Below, piece by piece: positions 50,176 to 58,705 of a stretch of DNA of 64,000 nucleotides (position 1 is the first letter of the stretch; each line of letters begins with the position of its first letter). Source of the DNA: CAZTAO01 sp964611645. Lineage in GTDB: Bacteria > Armatimonadota > UBA5829. The DNA lies in NCBI GenBank assembly GCA_964611645.1, contig CAZTAO010000003.1, positions 124,001 through 188,000 on the forward strand. Reading direction: 5' to 3'. The position numbers and the translations under genes were made by a program. The notes beneath the pieces are model-generated. The model was given only the letters and a program-made list of their open reading frames with translations. It had not been told where the DNA came from and searched no databases.

Positions 50176-50615
50176 GACTGCACGACTTGCATCCCGCACC
50201 CGGATCGACACACGCCAAGCGGCGAGTGGGCCGGGGAACTGGTTCCGGGCATGGCACAACTGCCGGCAAGGGACACAAGGGGCAAAAAGCTAGAGCGGGC
50301 GGCGGAGTGAAGCCGGGCTTCGAAGGCGGGCAGACCCCTCTATACAGAAGACTGCCGCAGCGCAGAGGCTTCAGGAACATCACCCGGAAGGTGTACGCTG
50401 TCATCAATCTTGATGATCTTGAGCAGTTCGAGGCCGGCACTGAGGTTACGGTTGAGAGCCTGATGAAGTGTGGGCTGGTCAAGCGCCTGAAAGATGGCGT
50501 GAAAGTGCTTGGAGACGGCGAGCTTACAAAGGCTCTTACCGTCAAGGTTCACAAGTTCAGCAAGTCCGCCGAAGAGAAGATAGCATCGGCCGGCGGGACG
50601 GCGGAGGTAGTTTAG
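50172..50615 (+). CDS. rplO: 50S ribosomal protein L15
   Basis: 147 residues; ATGA overlap with rpmD. MRLHDLHPAPGSTHAKRRVG and GRGTGSGHGTTAGKGHKGQK are the typical Gly-rich start. Late assembly protein of the 50S. secY begins right after the stop. Confidence 0.97.
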   Translation: MRLHDLHPAPGSTHAKRRVGRGTGSGHGTTAGKGHKGQKARAGGGVKPGFEGGQTPLYRRLPQRRGFRNITRKVYAVINLDDLEQFEAGTEVTVESLMKCGLVKRLKDGVKVLGDGELTKALTVKVHKFSKSAEEKIASAGGTAEVV

Positions 50616-51887
50616 ATGCTTCCGTCACTGTTCGCGGCCTTTAGGATCCCCGACCTCAAGAAGAGGATTGTGTTCTTGTTCGCGATGTTCGGGGTGTATG
50701 TCCTGGGACTGCACATCGGTGTCCCAGGAATAAACCATGACGTGCTCGCACAGCAGTTCCAGGGCGGGCTGTTCGACCTGTTGAACTCGTTCACGGGTGG
50801 AGCGTTCAAGAGATACACGATCTTCGCGATGGGCATTATGCCCTATATCAACGCGTCCATTATTATGCAGCTTCTCACCGTTGCGATTCCGCAGTTGGAG
50901 CAGATGCAGAAAGAAGGCGCGTCCGGTCAGAAGAAGATCCGACTGTATACTCGTTGGCTGACAGGCGTTCTGGCATTTGCGCAGGCAGCGGGAACCACCG
51001 GCTGGCTGAAGAGTGCGGGCGCAGTCGATGGCGGCACATGGACGGTCATTCAGATATCCCTGGTCCTGGTTGCCGGGACGTCTTTCCTGATGTGGCTGGG
51101 AGAGCAGATAACCGAGAAGGGCATTGGCAACGGCGTGTCGATTATCATCTTCGCGGGTATAGTTGCCAGGTTGCCGTATGACCTGATCAAGACCTTCGAA
51201 GTTGTGCAGGCCAACGACCAATGGTTCGCCGGCACGGTTCTGCTTCTGATGTTTGTGGCCACGGTGGCGTTTATCGTTGCTATAACTCAGGCGCAGAGGA
51301 AGATACCGATCCAGCACGTGAAGAGGGTCGTCGGCAACAAGGTGTATGGCGGGCAGTCGAGCTTCCTGCCGATCAAGGTTAACACCGCCGGCGTTATCCC
51401 GATCATATTTGCGGTTTCGATCCAGTATTTCCCGATGACGGCCGCTAACCTGATTACTCAGGGAGACACGGACCACTGGTTCTACCAGTTCTCGCAGGCG
51501 TTTGCGCCAGGCGGGTCTTGGTGGGGATCAGCGATATACGCCGCGATGATCATATTCTTCACGTATTTCTACACTGCGGTGTCGTTCAACGTGAAAGACG
51601 TGTCCGACAACCTGAAGAAGTGGGGCAGCTTCATTCCGGGCATCCGGCCCGGCAAGCCCACCCAGGAGTACCTGGACAAAGTAATGACAAGGATCACCCT
51701 GGCAGGTGCCGTGTTCCTGGCAGTCATAGCATTGCTGCAGTATTATGTGCCGACCTGGGTTGGGATAACGACATTCAGCCTGGTGGGTGGAACTTCGCTC
51801 CTGATCGTGGTAGGCGTTGCGCTGGAGACCATGCAGGCTATTGAGTCGCATATGTTGATGCGGCACTACGAAGGGTTCATAAAGTAA
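50616..51887 (+). CDS. secY: Preprotein translocase subunit SecY
   Basis: 423 residues and ten membrane helices. Typical stretches: the first helix and plug region FGVYVLGLHIGVPGI, FAMGIMPYINASIIMQL (helix 2), LGEQITEKGIGNGVSIIIF, and GIRPGKPTQEYLDKVMTRIT before helix 9. It forms the protein-conducting channel of the inner membrane with SecE and SecG. Translation is coupled to rplO (start immediately after its stop). Confidence 0.97.
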   Translation: MLPSLFAAFRIPDLKKRIVFLFAMFGVYVLGLHIGVPGINHDVLAQQFQGGLFDLLNSFTGGAFKRYTIFAMGIMPYINASIIMQLLTVAIPQLEQMQKEGASGQKKIRLYTRWLTGVLAFAQAAGTTGWLKSAGAVDGGTWTVIQISLVLVAGTSFLMWLGEQITEKGIGNGVSIIIFAGIVARLPYDLIKTFEVVQANDQWFAGTVLLLMFVATVAFIVAITQAQRKIPIQHVKRVVGNKVYGGQSSFLPIKVNTAGVIPIIFAVSIQYFPMTAANLITQGDTDHWFYQFSQAFAPGGSWWGSAIYAAMIIFFTYFYTAVSFNVKDVSDNLKKWGSFIPGIRPGKPTQEYLDKVMTRITLAGAVFLAVIALLQYYVPTWVGITTFSLVGGTSLLIVVGVALETMQAIESHMLMRHYEGFIK

Positions 51888-52528
51888 TGAGGTTGATTTT
51901 GTTCGGACCTCCCGGAGCGGGAAAGGGCACCCAGGCGAGCCTGCTTGTTGAGATGTTGGGGATGGCCCATATTTCGACCGGCGATGCGCTCAGAGATGCG
52001 GTGGCTCGTCAGACGGCCGTTGGCCTTCAAGCGAAGGCCTACATGGACAAGGGTGAACTGGTTCCGGACGATGTCGTGATCGCGATTGCCAAGGACAGGC
52101 TGATGGCGGCGGATGAGAAGGGTTTCCTGCTTGACGGGTTCCCCCGAACAATCGCCCAGGCTGAGGCTCTGGACAAGGCGCTTGACGAGATCGGCAAGCC
52201 TCTGGATGCTTTAGTGAACCTGCAGGTGAACAAAGACGAGATTGTGGAGAGGCTTTCCGGCAGGCGGGTGTGCCCGGCGTGCGGTGAGCCTTACCATGTA
52301 GAGACTAAGCGCCCTAAGGTTGATGGCGTGTGTGACAAGTGCGGCGCGGCGCTCATCCACAGGGATGACGACCGCCCCGAAGCGGTGCTGAACCGCTTGG
52401 AAGTGTATTCGCGGCAGACGGAACCGGTGCTGGCGTTCTTTGAGGCCAAAGGGTTTCTGCGGAACGTCCCGGCTATGGGAGACATCCAGGAAGTGTTCGG
52501 CCGCGTCAAGACAGCGCTTGGTATGTAA
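51887..52528 (+). CDS. adk: Adenylate kinase with zinc-binding LID
   Basis: 213 residues; start shares a base with the secY stop. P-loop GPPGAGKGTQA (residues 7-17), LLDGFPRTIAQAEAL, and a LID domain with two CxxC pairs (VCPACGEPY, VCDKCGAAL) that hold zinc, as in Gram-positive-type enzymes. It converts ATP and AMP to two ADP. Confidence 0.97.
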   Translation: MRLILFGPPGAGKGTQASLLVEMLGMAHISTGDALRDAVARQTAVGLQAKAYMDKGELVPDDVVIAIAKDRLMAADEKGFLLDGFPRTIAQAEALDKALDEIGKPLDALVNLQVNKDEIVERLSGRRVCPACGEPYHVETKRPKVDGVCDKCGAALIHRDDDRPEAVLNRLEVYSRQTEPVLAFFEAKGFLRNVPAMGDIQEVFGRVKTALGM

Positions 52529-53304
52529 TGATCGTTAAGAAGACTCGGGCAGAGATTGACAAGATGCGCGAGGCAGGCAGCTTGGTGGCTAAGAGCCTGA
52601 ACGCTATTGGCAAGAGCATAGTCCCGGGGAAGACGACGACATTCGACTTGGACAGGATCGCGGCTGAAGTGATAGCCGAGGGCGGCGGGAAACCATCGTT
52701 CAAAGGCTATCGGGGTTACCCGGCCAACGTGTGCGCCTCGGTGAATGACCAGGTGGTGCACGGGATACCCGGTAACAGAGTGCTGCAGCCGGGCGATGTA
52801 GTGGGAGTAGATGTCGGAGCCGTGCTGGATGGCTGGCAGGGTGATGCGGCTCAGAGCTTCGCGGTGGGAGAGATCACACCGGAAGCCGCGAAGCTGCTCA
52901 GAGTGACGAAAGAGGCGTTGTTCAAGGGGATTGAGCAGGCCAGACCCGGGAAGCGTGTGGGCGACATAGGCCATGCGGTTCAGGAATGGGTCGAAAGACA
53001 CGGCTACTCGGTGGTCCGGACGCTGGTGGGGCACGGGATCGGCAGAAACATGCACGAAGAACCGCAAGTGCCCAACTTTGGCCAGAAGGGCAGAGGGTCG
53101 TTGTTAGAAGAGGGAATGACACTGGCTATAGAACCGATGGTGAATATGGGCCGTCACGAGATCAAGCAGTTGCGCGATGGATGGACTGTGGTAACGCGAG
53201 ACGGGTCGTTGTCTGCTCATTTTGAGCATACAGTGGCAGTGACCCGAGGCGAGCCGGATATACTGACGATGGAGTTGGTCGGCGTGGGAGGGTTAATTCG
53301 CTAA
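52528..53304 (+). CDS. map: Methionine aminopeptidase type I
   Basis: 258 residues, start overlapping the adk stop. The five metal ligands are seen in order: VGVDVGAVLDGWQGDAA (two Asp), GHGIGRNMHEEP (His), LAIEPMVNMG (Glu) and AHFEHTVAVT (Glu). It removes the initiator Met from new proteins. The adk-map-infA order is a common arrangement. Confidence 0.97.
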   Translation: MIVKKTRAEIDKMREAGSLVAKSLNAIGKSIVPGKTTTFDLDRIAAEVIAEGGGKPSFKGYRGYPANVCASVNDQVVHGIPGNRVLQPGDVVGVDVGAVLDGWQGDAAQSFAVGEITPEAAKLLRVTKEALFKGIEQARPGKRVGDIGHAVQEWVERHGYSVVRTLVGHGIGRNMHEEPQVPNFGQKGRGSLLEEGMTLAIEPMVNMGRHEIKQLRDGWTVVTRDGSLSAHFEHTVAVTRGEPDILTMELVGVGGLIR

Positions 53305-53522
53305 TGCCTAAAGAAGAAGCCATTCAGGTAGAGGGACGGGTTGTGGAGTCGCTGCCGAACGCGACGTTCAAGGTAGAGCTTCCAGCGGGACATACCGTCA
53401 CCGCGCACGTGTCCGGCAAAATCCGGATGCACTTTATTAAGATCCTGCCAGGAGACAGAGTACTGCTCGAACTGAGTCCGTACGACATGGCAAGAGGCAG
53501 GATAGTATATCGCTATAAGTAG
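53304..53522 (+). CDS. infA: Translation initiation factor IF-1
   Basis: 72 residues, the standard length. MPKEEAIQVEGRVVESLPNA and SGKIRMHFIKILPGDRV are typical of the S1-like OB fold that occupies the A site during initiation. Start overlaps the map stop. Confidence 0.97.
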   Translation: MPKEEAIQVEGRVVESLPNATFKVELPAGHTVTAHVSGKIRMHFIKILPGDRVLLELSPYDMARGRIVYRYK

Positions 53523-53597
53523 CCGGACGAAATCTCGCGGCTGGTCCCTGGAATGTCGGGACGAGATTAGTCGAGGCTGCGCTAAGGGGATGGGGTA

Positions 53598-53714
53598 ATG
53601 AAAGTCAGGGCGTCTGTCAAGAAGATGTGCGAGAAGTGCAAGATTATCAAACGAAGAGGCGTGGTGCGTGTCATCTGCAGCCAATACCCTAAACACAAGC
53701 AGAGACAGGGATGA
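53598..53714 (+). CDS. rpmJ: 50S ribosomal protein L36, zinc-binding
   Basis: 38 residues: MKVRASVKKMCEKCKIIKRR then GVVRVICSQYPKHKQRQG. Zinc ligands are Cys11, Cys14, Cys27 and His33. The gene is short but unmistakable and placed as usual between infA and rpsM; GGGGATGGGG precedes the ATG. Confidence 0.95.
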   Translation: MKVRASVKKMCEKCKIIKRRGVVRVICSQYPKHKQRQG

Positions 53715-53753
53715 TGACGCTTCTAGTGATTACCGAATGGAGGATGGCTTAGT

Positions 53754-54125
53754 TTGGCTAGAATCTCAGGTGTAGACCTCCCAAGAGAGAAAAGAATAGA
53801 GTACGCGCTGACCTACATCTACGGGGTAGGCATCACAAGCGCGAAAGAGATCATACATCGGGCTGGGGTGAACCCCGACACGAGAGTTCGTGATCTGACC
53901 GAAGCCGAAGTCAGTGAGTTGAGGAAGGTCATTGAAAGCGAGTTCACGGTTGAGGGAGACCTCCGCCGCGAGATCGCGATGAACATCAGGCGGCTGATGG
54001 AGATCGGCTGCTACCGTGGCATACGGCACCGCCGAGGCTTGCCGGTTCACGGTCAGCGCACAAAGACCAATGCGCGAATGCGCAAGGGTCCGAGACGAAC
54101 CGTCGGTATCAGGCGCAAGAAGTGA
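53754..54125 (+). CDS. rpsM: 30S ribosomal protein S13
   Basis: 123 residues from a TTG at 53754, with ATGGAGGATGG upstream. MARISGVDLPREKRIEYALT and RGIRHRRGLPVHGQRTKTNA are conserved. It contacts tRNA in the 30S head. Confidence 0.97.
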   Translation: MARISGVDLPREKRIEYALTYIYGVGITSAKEIIHRAGVNPDTRVRDLTEAEVSELRKVIESEFTVEGDLRREIAMNIRRLMEIGCYRGIRHRRGLPVHGQRTKTNARMRKGPRRTVGIRRKK

Positions 54126-54204
54126 TTTCGCGAGACGACTATACGCGGGAACCCGGCACATATTTGACTTACACGCTGGACCGGGCTAGCATGGAGGCTT
54201 ACTG

Positions 54205-54597
54205 TTGGTAAGAAAAGCGACCGAGCGCACTAAGCAGAAAGAAAAAAGGAACGTCATTCATGGCGTTGCCCACATAAAGAGCACGTTCAACAACACCATC
54301 ATTTCCATCACGGACTTGAATGGAGCAGTGTTGAGCTGGGCGAGCGCGGGTACTGTTGGGTTCAAGGGAACCAAGAAGAGCACCCCGTTTGCCGCGCAGT
54401 TGGCCAGCGAAGCTTGCGCCAAGAGGGCGATGGAGCATGGCCTGAAGCGCGTGAACGTGTTTGTGAAGGGTCCTGGATCGGGCAGAGAGACTGCCATCCG
54501 CTCACTGCAGGCTGTTGGGCTTGAAGTGATCCTGATCAAAGACTGCACACCTATACCGCACAACGGATGTCGCGCGCCGAAGCGGCGAAGAGTCTAG
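54205..54597 (+). CDS. rpsK: 30S ribosomal protein S11
   Basis: 130 residues from a TTG at 54205, 8 bases after ATGGAGG. GVAHIKSTFNNTIISITDLN and KDCTPIPHNGCRAPKRRRV are conserved. Platform protein of the 30S; the 79-base spacer before it shows no clear signal. Confidence 0.97.
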   Translation: MVRKATERTKQKEKRNVIHGVAHIKSTFNNTIISITDLNGAVLSWASAGTVGFKGTKKSTPFAAQLASEACAKRAMEHGLKRVNVFVKGPGSGRETAIRSLQAVGLEVILIKDCTPIPHNGCRAPKRRRV

Positions 54598-54658
54598 TCC
54601 GAGCGGGTATAGATATCTGAAGAGGGTCCATGGGGACAAACTAGGAGACGATTGAGTT

Positions 54659-55288
54659 ATGGCATCGCATGGCGAACCTGTCTGCAGGAAGTGCAGACGT
54701 GAAGGCGCAAAGCTATACTTGAAGGGCGATAGGTGCTACTCCCGCAAGTGCGGAATTGAGAAGCGAAACTTCCCGCCTGGCCAGCACGGCCAGGGCAGGC
54801 AGGCTAAGCTCTCAGATTACGGGCATCAGCTCCGAGAGAAGCAGAAGCTGAGAAGAATATACGGCTTGGGCGAGAAGCAGTTCAAGCGAAGCGTTACCGA
54901 GGCCATCAGGGTTCCTGGTGTAACCGGCGAACTGCTCCTGCAACTCCTTGAGCTGAGACTTGACAATGTTGTCTACAGGCTTGGAATGGCCACTTCAAGG
55001 CCGCAGGCCAGACAACTTGTGAACCACGGTCACTTTATTGTGAACGGAAAGAAAGTCAACATTCCGTCCTATAGAGTCAGAGTCAACGACGTGATAGGTA
55101 TTCGCGGGCGGTCCGAGAAAGTCGCTCCTATAGTCATGGCTGTTGAGGCTTCGGCTGGACGTGGAGTCCCGACTTGGATGGCGATGGATCTGAGCACGCG
55201 GACAGGGAAAGTCAACCTGCTGCCGACACGAGATGAGATTGACACGGACGTACAGGAGTCGTTGGTTGTCGAATACTACTCGAGATAA
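54659..55288 (+). CDS. rpsD: 30S ribosomal protein S4 with zinc-finger N-terminus
   Basis: 209 residues, ATG after TAGGAGACG. Cysteines 9, 12, 26 and 31 form a zinc site, the ancestral form of S4. RNFPPGQHGQGRQAKLSDYG and the S4 RNA-binding fold (RPQARQLVNHGHFIVNGKKV) follow. It nucleates 30S assembly and, in E. coli, represses the alpha operon. Confidence 0.97.
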   Translation: MASHGEPVCRKCRREGAKLYLKGDRCYSRKCGIEKRNFPPGQHGQGRQAKLSDYGHQLREKQKLRRIYGLGEKQFKRSVTEAIRVPGVTGELLLQLLELRLDNVVYRLGMATSRPQARQLVNHGHFIVNGKKVNIPSYRVRVNDVIGIRGRSEKVAPIVMAVEASAGRGVPTWMAMDLSTRTGKVNLLPTRDEIDTDVQESLVVEYYSR

Positions 55289-55306
55289 TAACGGAGGCGA
55301 CACATT

Positions 55307-56392
55307 ATGGTAATGGTTACGCCGCGTATCGAGATACTGGAAGACGGGGATACATACGGCAAGTTCGTTGTCGAGCCGTTGGAGCAGGGATTCGGCTATA
55401 CTATCGGCAATTCGCTTAGGCGGGTTCTGCTGTCCTCGATCTCAGGGGCAGCCGCGACCTCGATCAAACTCGAGAACGTGCTGCACCAGTTTGCGGTCAT
55501 TCCTGGAGTAAAGGAAGATGTCACTGAACTGATACTGAACCTGCGCGAGCTGTACATCAAGATGGATGACAACTTGGGCAGGGGCGGTGAAGTATATACT
55601 GCTAATATCGACGTTACAGGCGCCGGCGAGATAACAGGCGCGGATATAGTGACTCCCGCGGGAATCACGGTGGCGAACCCTGAAGTTCACATTGCCACTC
55701 TGAGCGATGAGACGGCCAGCCTCAAGGCTGAGCTGACTATCGAGCGGGGCAAGGGGTATGTGCTGCCGGAGAACCAGGAGAGCGTAAAGTCGCAGATAGG
55801 GGTTATGCCCCTGGGCGCGGTCTTTACTCCGGTCCTCAAGGTCAGCTACAACGTGGACCCGACCCGTGTTGGTCACAAGACCGACCTGGACCGGCTGGTG
55901 GTTGAGGTTACGACCAATGGCACCGTGCGACCGTCGGATGCGGTCAGCGATGCGGCGAAGATAATCGATACGCAGTTGCGGCTGTTCTTCGACTTCGCGC
56001 GGTCTCCTCGCGATGGTTACAGCATCTTCGGCGAGATGGCCGGTGGGGCAGTTTCCGGAGCTCCTGATATCAGGATTGAGGAACTGGACTTCTCGGTGAG
56101 GACATACAACTGCCTGAAGAAGGCGGGCCTGCTGACCATCGGGCAGCTCGTGGAATACAGCGAGAGCGACTTGATGAACATTCGGAACTTCGGCAAGAAG
56201 TCATTGACCGAGGTTCGAGAGAAGCTGGCTGGACTTGGGTTCTCTTTGAAGCCGGGCGGCGAGAAGAGCACTGTCACGTTCCCTGGCTATGAAGATGGCG
56301 ACGACGAAGACCTGGACGAGGACGAAGAGTCCGAGGCGATCGTCGAAGAAGTGGAAGTCGAGCCGGTCGTGGAAGAAGACGAAGCGGAATAG
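55307..56392 (+). CDS. rpoA: RNA polymerase subunit alpha
   Basis: 361 residues, ATG after GGAGGCGAC. The assembly domain has EPLEQGFGYTIGNSLRRVLL; the C-terminal DNA-binding domain has CLKKAGLLTIGQLVEYSESD and NFGKKSLTEVREKLAGLGFS. The protein ends in an unusually acidic tail of about 30 residues from 333 (DGDDEDLDEDEESEA). It starts polymerase assembly and contacts upstream DNA and activators. Confidence 0.97.
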   Translation: MVMVTPRIEILEDGDTYGKFVVEPLEQGFGYTIGNSLRRVLLSSISGAAATSIKLENVLHQFAVIPGVKEDVTELILNLRELYIKMDDNLGRGGEVYTANIDVTGAGEITGADIVTPAGITVANPEVHIATLSDETASLKAELTIERGKGYVLPENQESVKSQIGVMPLGAVFTPVLKVSYNVDPTRVGHKTDLDRLVVEVTTNGTVRPSDAVSDAAKIIDTQLRLFFDFARSPRDGYSIFGEMAGGAVSGAPDIRIEELDFSVRTYNCLKKAGLLTIGQLVEYSESDLMNIRNFGKKSLTEVREKLAGLGFSLKPGGEKSTVTFPGYEDGDDEDLDEDEESEAIVEEVEVEPVVEEDEAE

Positions 56393-56417
56393 AAGTAGAC
56401 AAGGCGGGACTTGATCA

Positions 56418-56846
56418 ATGCGACATAGAGTTGCTGGTAGAAAACTGAATATGCCGTCCGATCAGAGGATGGCGCTGCTGCGAGGGCTGGTGAGATCGCT
56501 GATTATGCATGAAGCGATACAGACCACCGAACCTCGCGCCAAGGAAGCAAGGGTTATAGCGGAGAAGCTGATTACGGTAGCCAAGCAGGATACTGTCGCA
56601 GCGAGAAGACAGGCGCGCAAGCTCCTGCCCCCGCCTCGGATACCGAAGGGTATGCTGTCTGCTCATGGTAAGGCGCAGAAAGAGATGCGACAAGCCATTC
56701 GCGAGCAGGACCCTGTGAAGCGGTTGTTCGAGGTTGTCGCGCCGAAACTGGCCGACAAGCAGGGTGGATACACTCGACTGACCAAGATCGGGTTCAGGAG
56801 AGGCGACGCCGCTTCGATGGTCAAGCTGGAGTTCGCAGTAGATTAG
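56418..56846 (+). CDS. rplQ: 50S ribosomal protein L17
   Basis: 142 residues, MRHRVAGRKLNMPSDQRMAL. EAIQTTEPRAKEARVIAEKL is conserved. It lies near the tunnel exit. truA starts three bases after its stop. Confidence 0.97.
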   Translation: MRHRVAGRKLNMPSDQRMALLRGLVRSLIMHEAIQTTEPRAKEARVIAEKLITVAKQDTVAARRQARKLLPPPRIPKGMLSAHGKAQKEMRQAIREQDPVKRLFEVVAPKLADKQGGYTRLTKIGFRRGDAASMVKLEFAVD

Positions 56847-56849
56847 TCG

Positions 56850-57584
56850 ATGCGCAACATCAGGGCGCGGGTAGAATACGACGGCACGGACTACTTTGGA
56901 TCTCAGTATCAGCCGGACAGGCCGACGATACAGGGGGAATTGCAGAAAGCGCTGAACTGTATTCTAGGCGAGGTGGTAGTCATCTACGCCGCGGGGCGCA
57001 CTGATACCGGGGTTCATGCAGTTGGTCAGGTTATCAACTTCCGGACACAGAGCCGGATACCGGCGGAGAGAGTTCCGGCAGCGATGAACTCGCTCTTGCC
57101 GAAAACCATATCGGTTGTGCATGCCGAGGAAGCAGACGAGAGCTTTCACGCTCGGTACTCGGCGAGGTCCAGGTTGTATAGGTATACAGTCCTGAACCGG
57201 TCAACCAGAAGCGCGTTGCAGGAGCGGTATAGTTGGCATATTGCCAAGCCTCTTGACTGCGGCGCGATGCGCAGGGCGGCCAAGAGTCTGGTTGGAGTTG
57301 GGGACTTCGCGGGGTTCGCTTGTGGCGACAATGAAGATTGCACCACGGTCCGCTGCCTGATGGAAGTTAGTGTCAGGAAGCGCGGAGAGCGAGTGGAGTT
57401 CTGGGTAAGAGGTAACGCGTTTCTGCGGTCGATGGTTAGAGTGATTGTCGGAACGCTCGTTGAGGTAGGTCTGGGCGCCAGATCGCCGGGTAGTGTGGCG
57501 GAGATACTGAGAGCCGGTGACCGCAGACTGGCAGGCAAGACAGCTCCCCCTCAGGGGCTTTGCCTGGTTGAAGTTGAGTACTGA
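56850..57584 (+). CDS. truA: tRNA pseudouridine(38-40) synthase
   Basis: 244 residues. The catalytic Asp is in AAGRTDTGVHAVGQV (about residue 53), with the conserved SRLYRYTVLNR and FLRSMVRVIVGTLVEVG. It makes pseudouridine at positions 38-40 of many tRNAs. The rplQ-truA-rplM-rpsI order is common in Gram-positives and several other phyla. Confidence 0.96.
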   Translation: MRNIRARVEYDGTDYFGSQYQPDRPTIQGELQKALNCILGEVVVIYAAGRTDTGVHAVGQVINFRTQSRIPAERVPAAMNSLLPKTISVVHAEEADESFHARYSARSRLYRYTVLNRSTRSALQERYSWHIAKPLDCGAMRRAAKSLVGVGDFAGFACGDNEDCTTVRCLMEVSVRKRGERVEFWVRGNAFLRSMVRVIVGTLVEVGLGARSPGSVAEILRAGDRRLAGKTAPPQGLCLVEVEY

Positions 57585-57599
57585 AAGAGGATTCTATAG

Positions 57600-58031
57600 A
57601 TGAAGACTTACATGGCTAAGAACGAGACTATGACGAGGAAGTGGTGGATTCTGGACGCCGAGAACCGGCCTCTGGGACGGGTTGCTGTCGAGGCTGCAAA
57701 GCTTCTGCGCGGCAAGCACAAGCCCACGTTCACTCCGCACGTTGACTGCGGTGACCACGTCATTATAATCAATGTAGACAAGTGCCTGCTCACGGGCGCC
57801 GGCAAGCCGGGCGAACTGCTTTACAGGCACAGTGGCTACCCGGGCGGGATCCACAGCATCTCCCGTGGCGATATGCTGCAGAAGACGCCGGTCAAGAGCA
57901 TGATGAAAGCGGTCAAGGGAATGCTGCCGCACAACGTTCTTGGCGATGCCATACTGAAGAAACTCAGAGTTCACGAGGGCACCGAGCACGGCCACGAAGC
58001 CCAGAAGCCCGAACCTTTCAATTTCGAGTAG
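57600..58031 (+). CDS. rplM: 50S ribosomal protein L13
   Basis: 143 residues, ATG after AAAGAGGATTC. MKTYMAKNETMTRKWWILDA and GDAILKKLRVHEGTEHGHEA are conserved. Early 50S assembly protein. Confidence 0.97.
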   Translation: MKTYMAKNETMTRKWWILDAENRPLGRVAVEAAKLLRGKHKPTFTPHVDCGDHVIIINVDKCLLTGAGKPGELLYRHSGYPGGIHSISRGDMLQKTPVKSMMKAVKGMLPHNVLGDAILKKLRVHEGTEHGHEAQKPEPFNFE

Positions 58032-58054
58032 TCTAGAGTAGGTGATTTCAACCC

Positions 58055-58114
58055 CGTCATGCTGAACTTGTTTCAGCATCTGGGGCGAGACCCTGAAACA
58101 AGTTCAGGGTGACG
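58055..58114. repeat. Palindromic repeat inside the rplM-rpsI spacer
   Basis: Imperfect inverted repeat, CGTCATGCTGAACTTGTTTC (from 58055) against GAAACAAGTTCAGGGTGACG (to 58114), 17-base loop. It resembles mobile palindromic sequences seen in many unrelated genomes. I see no other copy in this window. Confidence 0.7.
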
Positions 58115-58172
58115 TGGATAGGATAGTAGACTCGCGCTCAGCGCGACGCCGTTTTCTTTTGGAGGATTAGTC

Positions 58173-58568
58173 TTGGATCAAACAGCAAGATACTATGGAA
58201 CCGGGCGCAGGAAGAACGCAGTCGCCAAAGTGTGGCTGACCCCTGGCACCGGCAATGTCACGATCAACGGCCGCCAGATGGCTGACTATGTGGGCAGGCG
58301 AGCTCTCGAGCTGCACATAATGCAGCCTTTCGAGGCAGTGAACGCCGTTGGCCAGTATGATGTCACAGCCCAGGCTTTGGGCGGTGGAATCTCCGGTCAG
58401 GCCGGCGCGGTGCGACACGGCATCAGCGTCGCGCTGCTGGGCGTGGGCGCAGACCTTCGCACCCCGCTGAGACGCCAGGGATTTCTAACCAGAGACCCCA
58501 GGGTCAAAGAGCGTAAGAAATACGGTCGGAAGCGGGCAAGGAGAGGGTTCCAGTTCTCCAAGCGCTAG
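58173..58568 (+). CDS. rpsI: 30S ribosomal protein S9
   Basis: 131 residues from a TTG at 58173, 8 bases after TTGGAGGA. ARYYGTGRRKNAVAKVWLTP and the C-terminal KKYGRKRARRGFQFSKR, which reaches the P-site tRNA, are conserved. Last gene of the ribosomal block. Confidence 0.97.
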   Translation: MDQTARYYGTGRRKNAVAKVWLTPGTGNVTINGRQMADYVGRRALELHIMQPFEAVNAVGQYDVTAQALGGGISGQAGAVRHGISVALLGVGADLRTPLRRQGFLTRDPRVKERKKYGRKRARRGFQFSKR

Positions 58569-58599
58569 ACTTCGAACGACCTTAAAGAAAACATTGACA

Positions 58600-58652
58600 A
58601 GAGCGGTTCCCGCGCAGTATATTTGGCTGCGTAGGGGCCGCTTTTGTTTTTT
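58600..58652 (+). terminator. Intrinsic terminator after rpsI
   Basis: Bulged stem GAGCGG-TCCC-CGCAG against CTGCG-GGGG-CCGCTT, then TTTGTTTTTT. It closes the ribosomal block. A promoter-like TTGACA (58594) and TATATT (58618) pair overlaps it with an 18-base spacer, possibly serving the next gene. Confidence 0.7.
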
Positions 58653-58705
58653 GGGGAGGAGAGTACAATTGCCGGTGTACCAGAAGCCCCGAGTGGAATG
58701 ATACG

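Noticed and set aside
58594..58623. Promoter-like TTGACA/TATATT pair after rpsI
   Set aside because: It lies within the stem of the terminator, so it was noted with the terminator and not listed as a separate promoter; it might still serve the gene at 58706.
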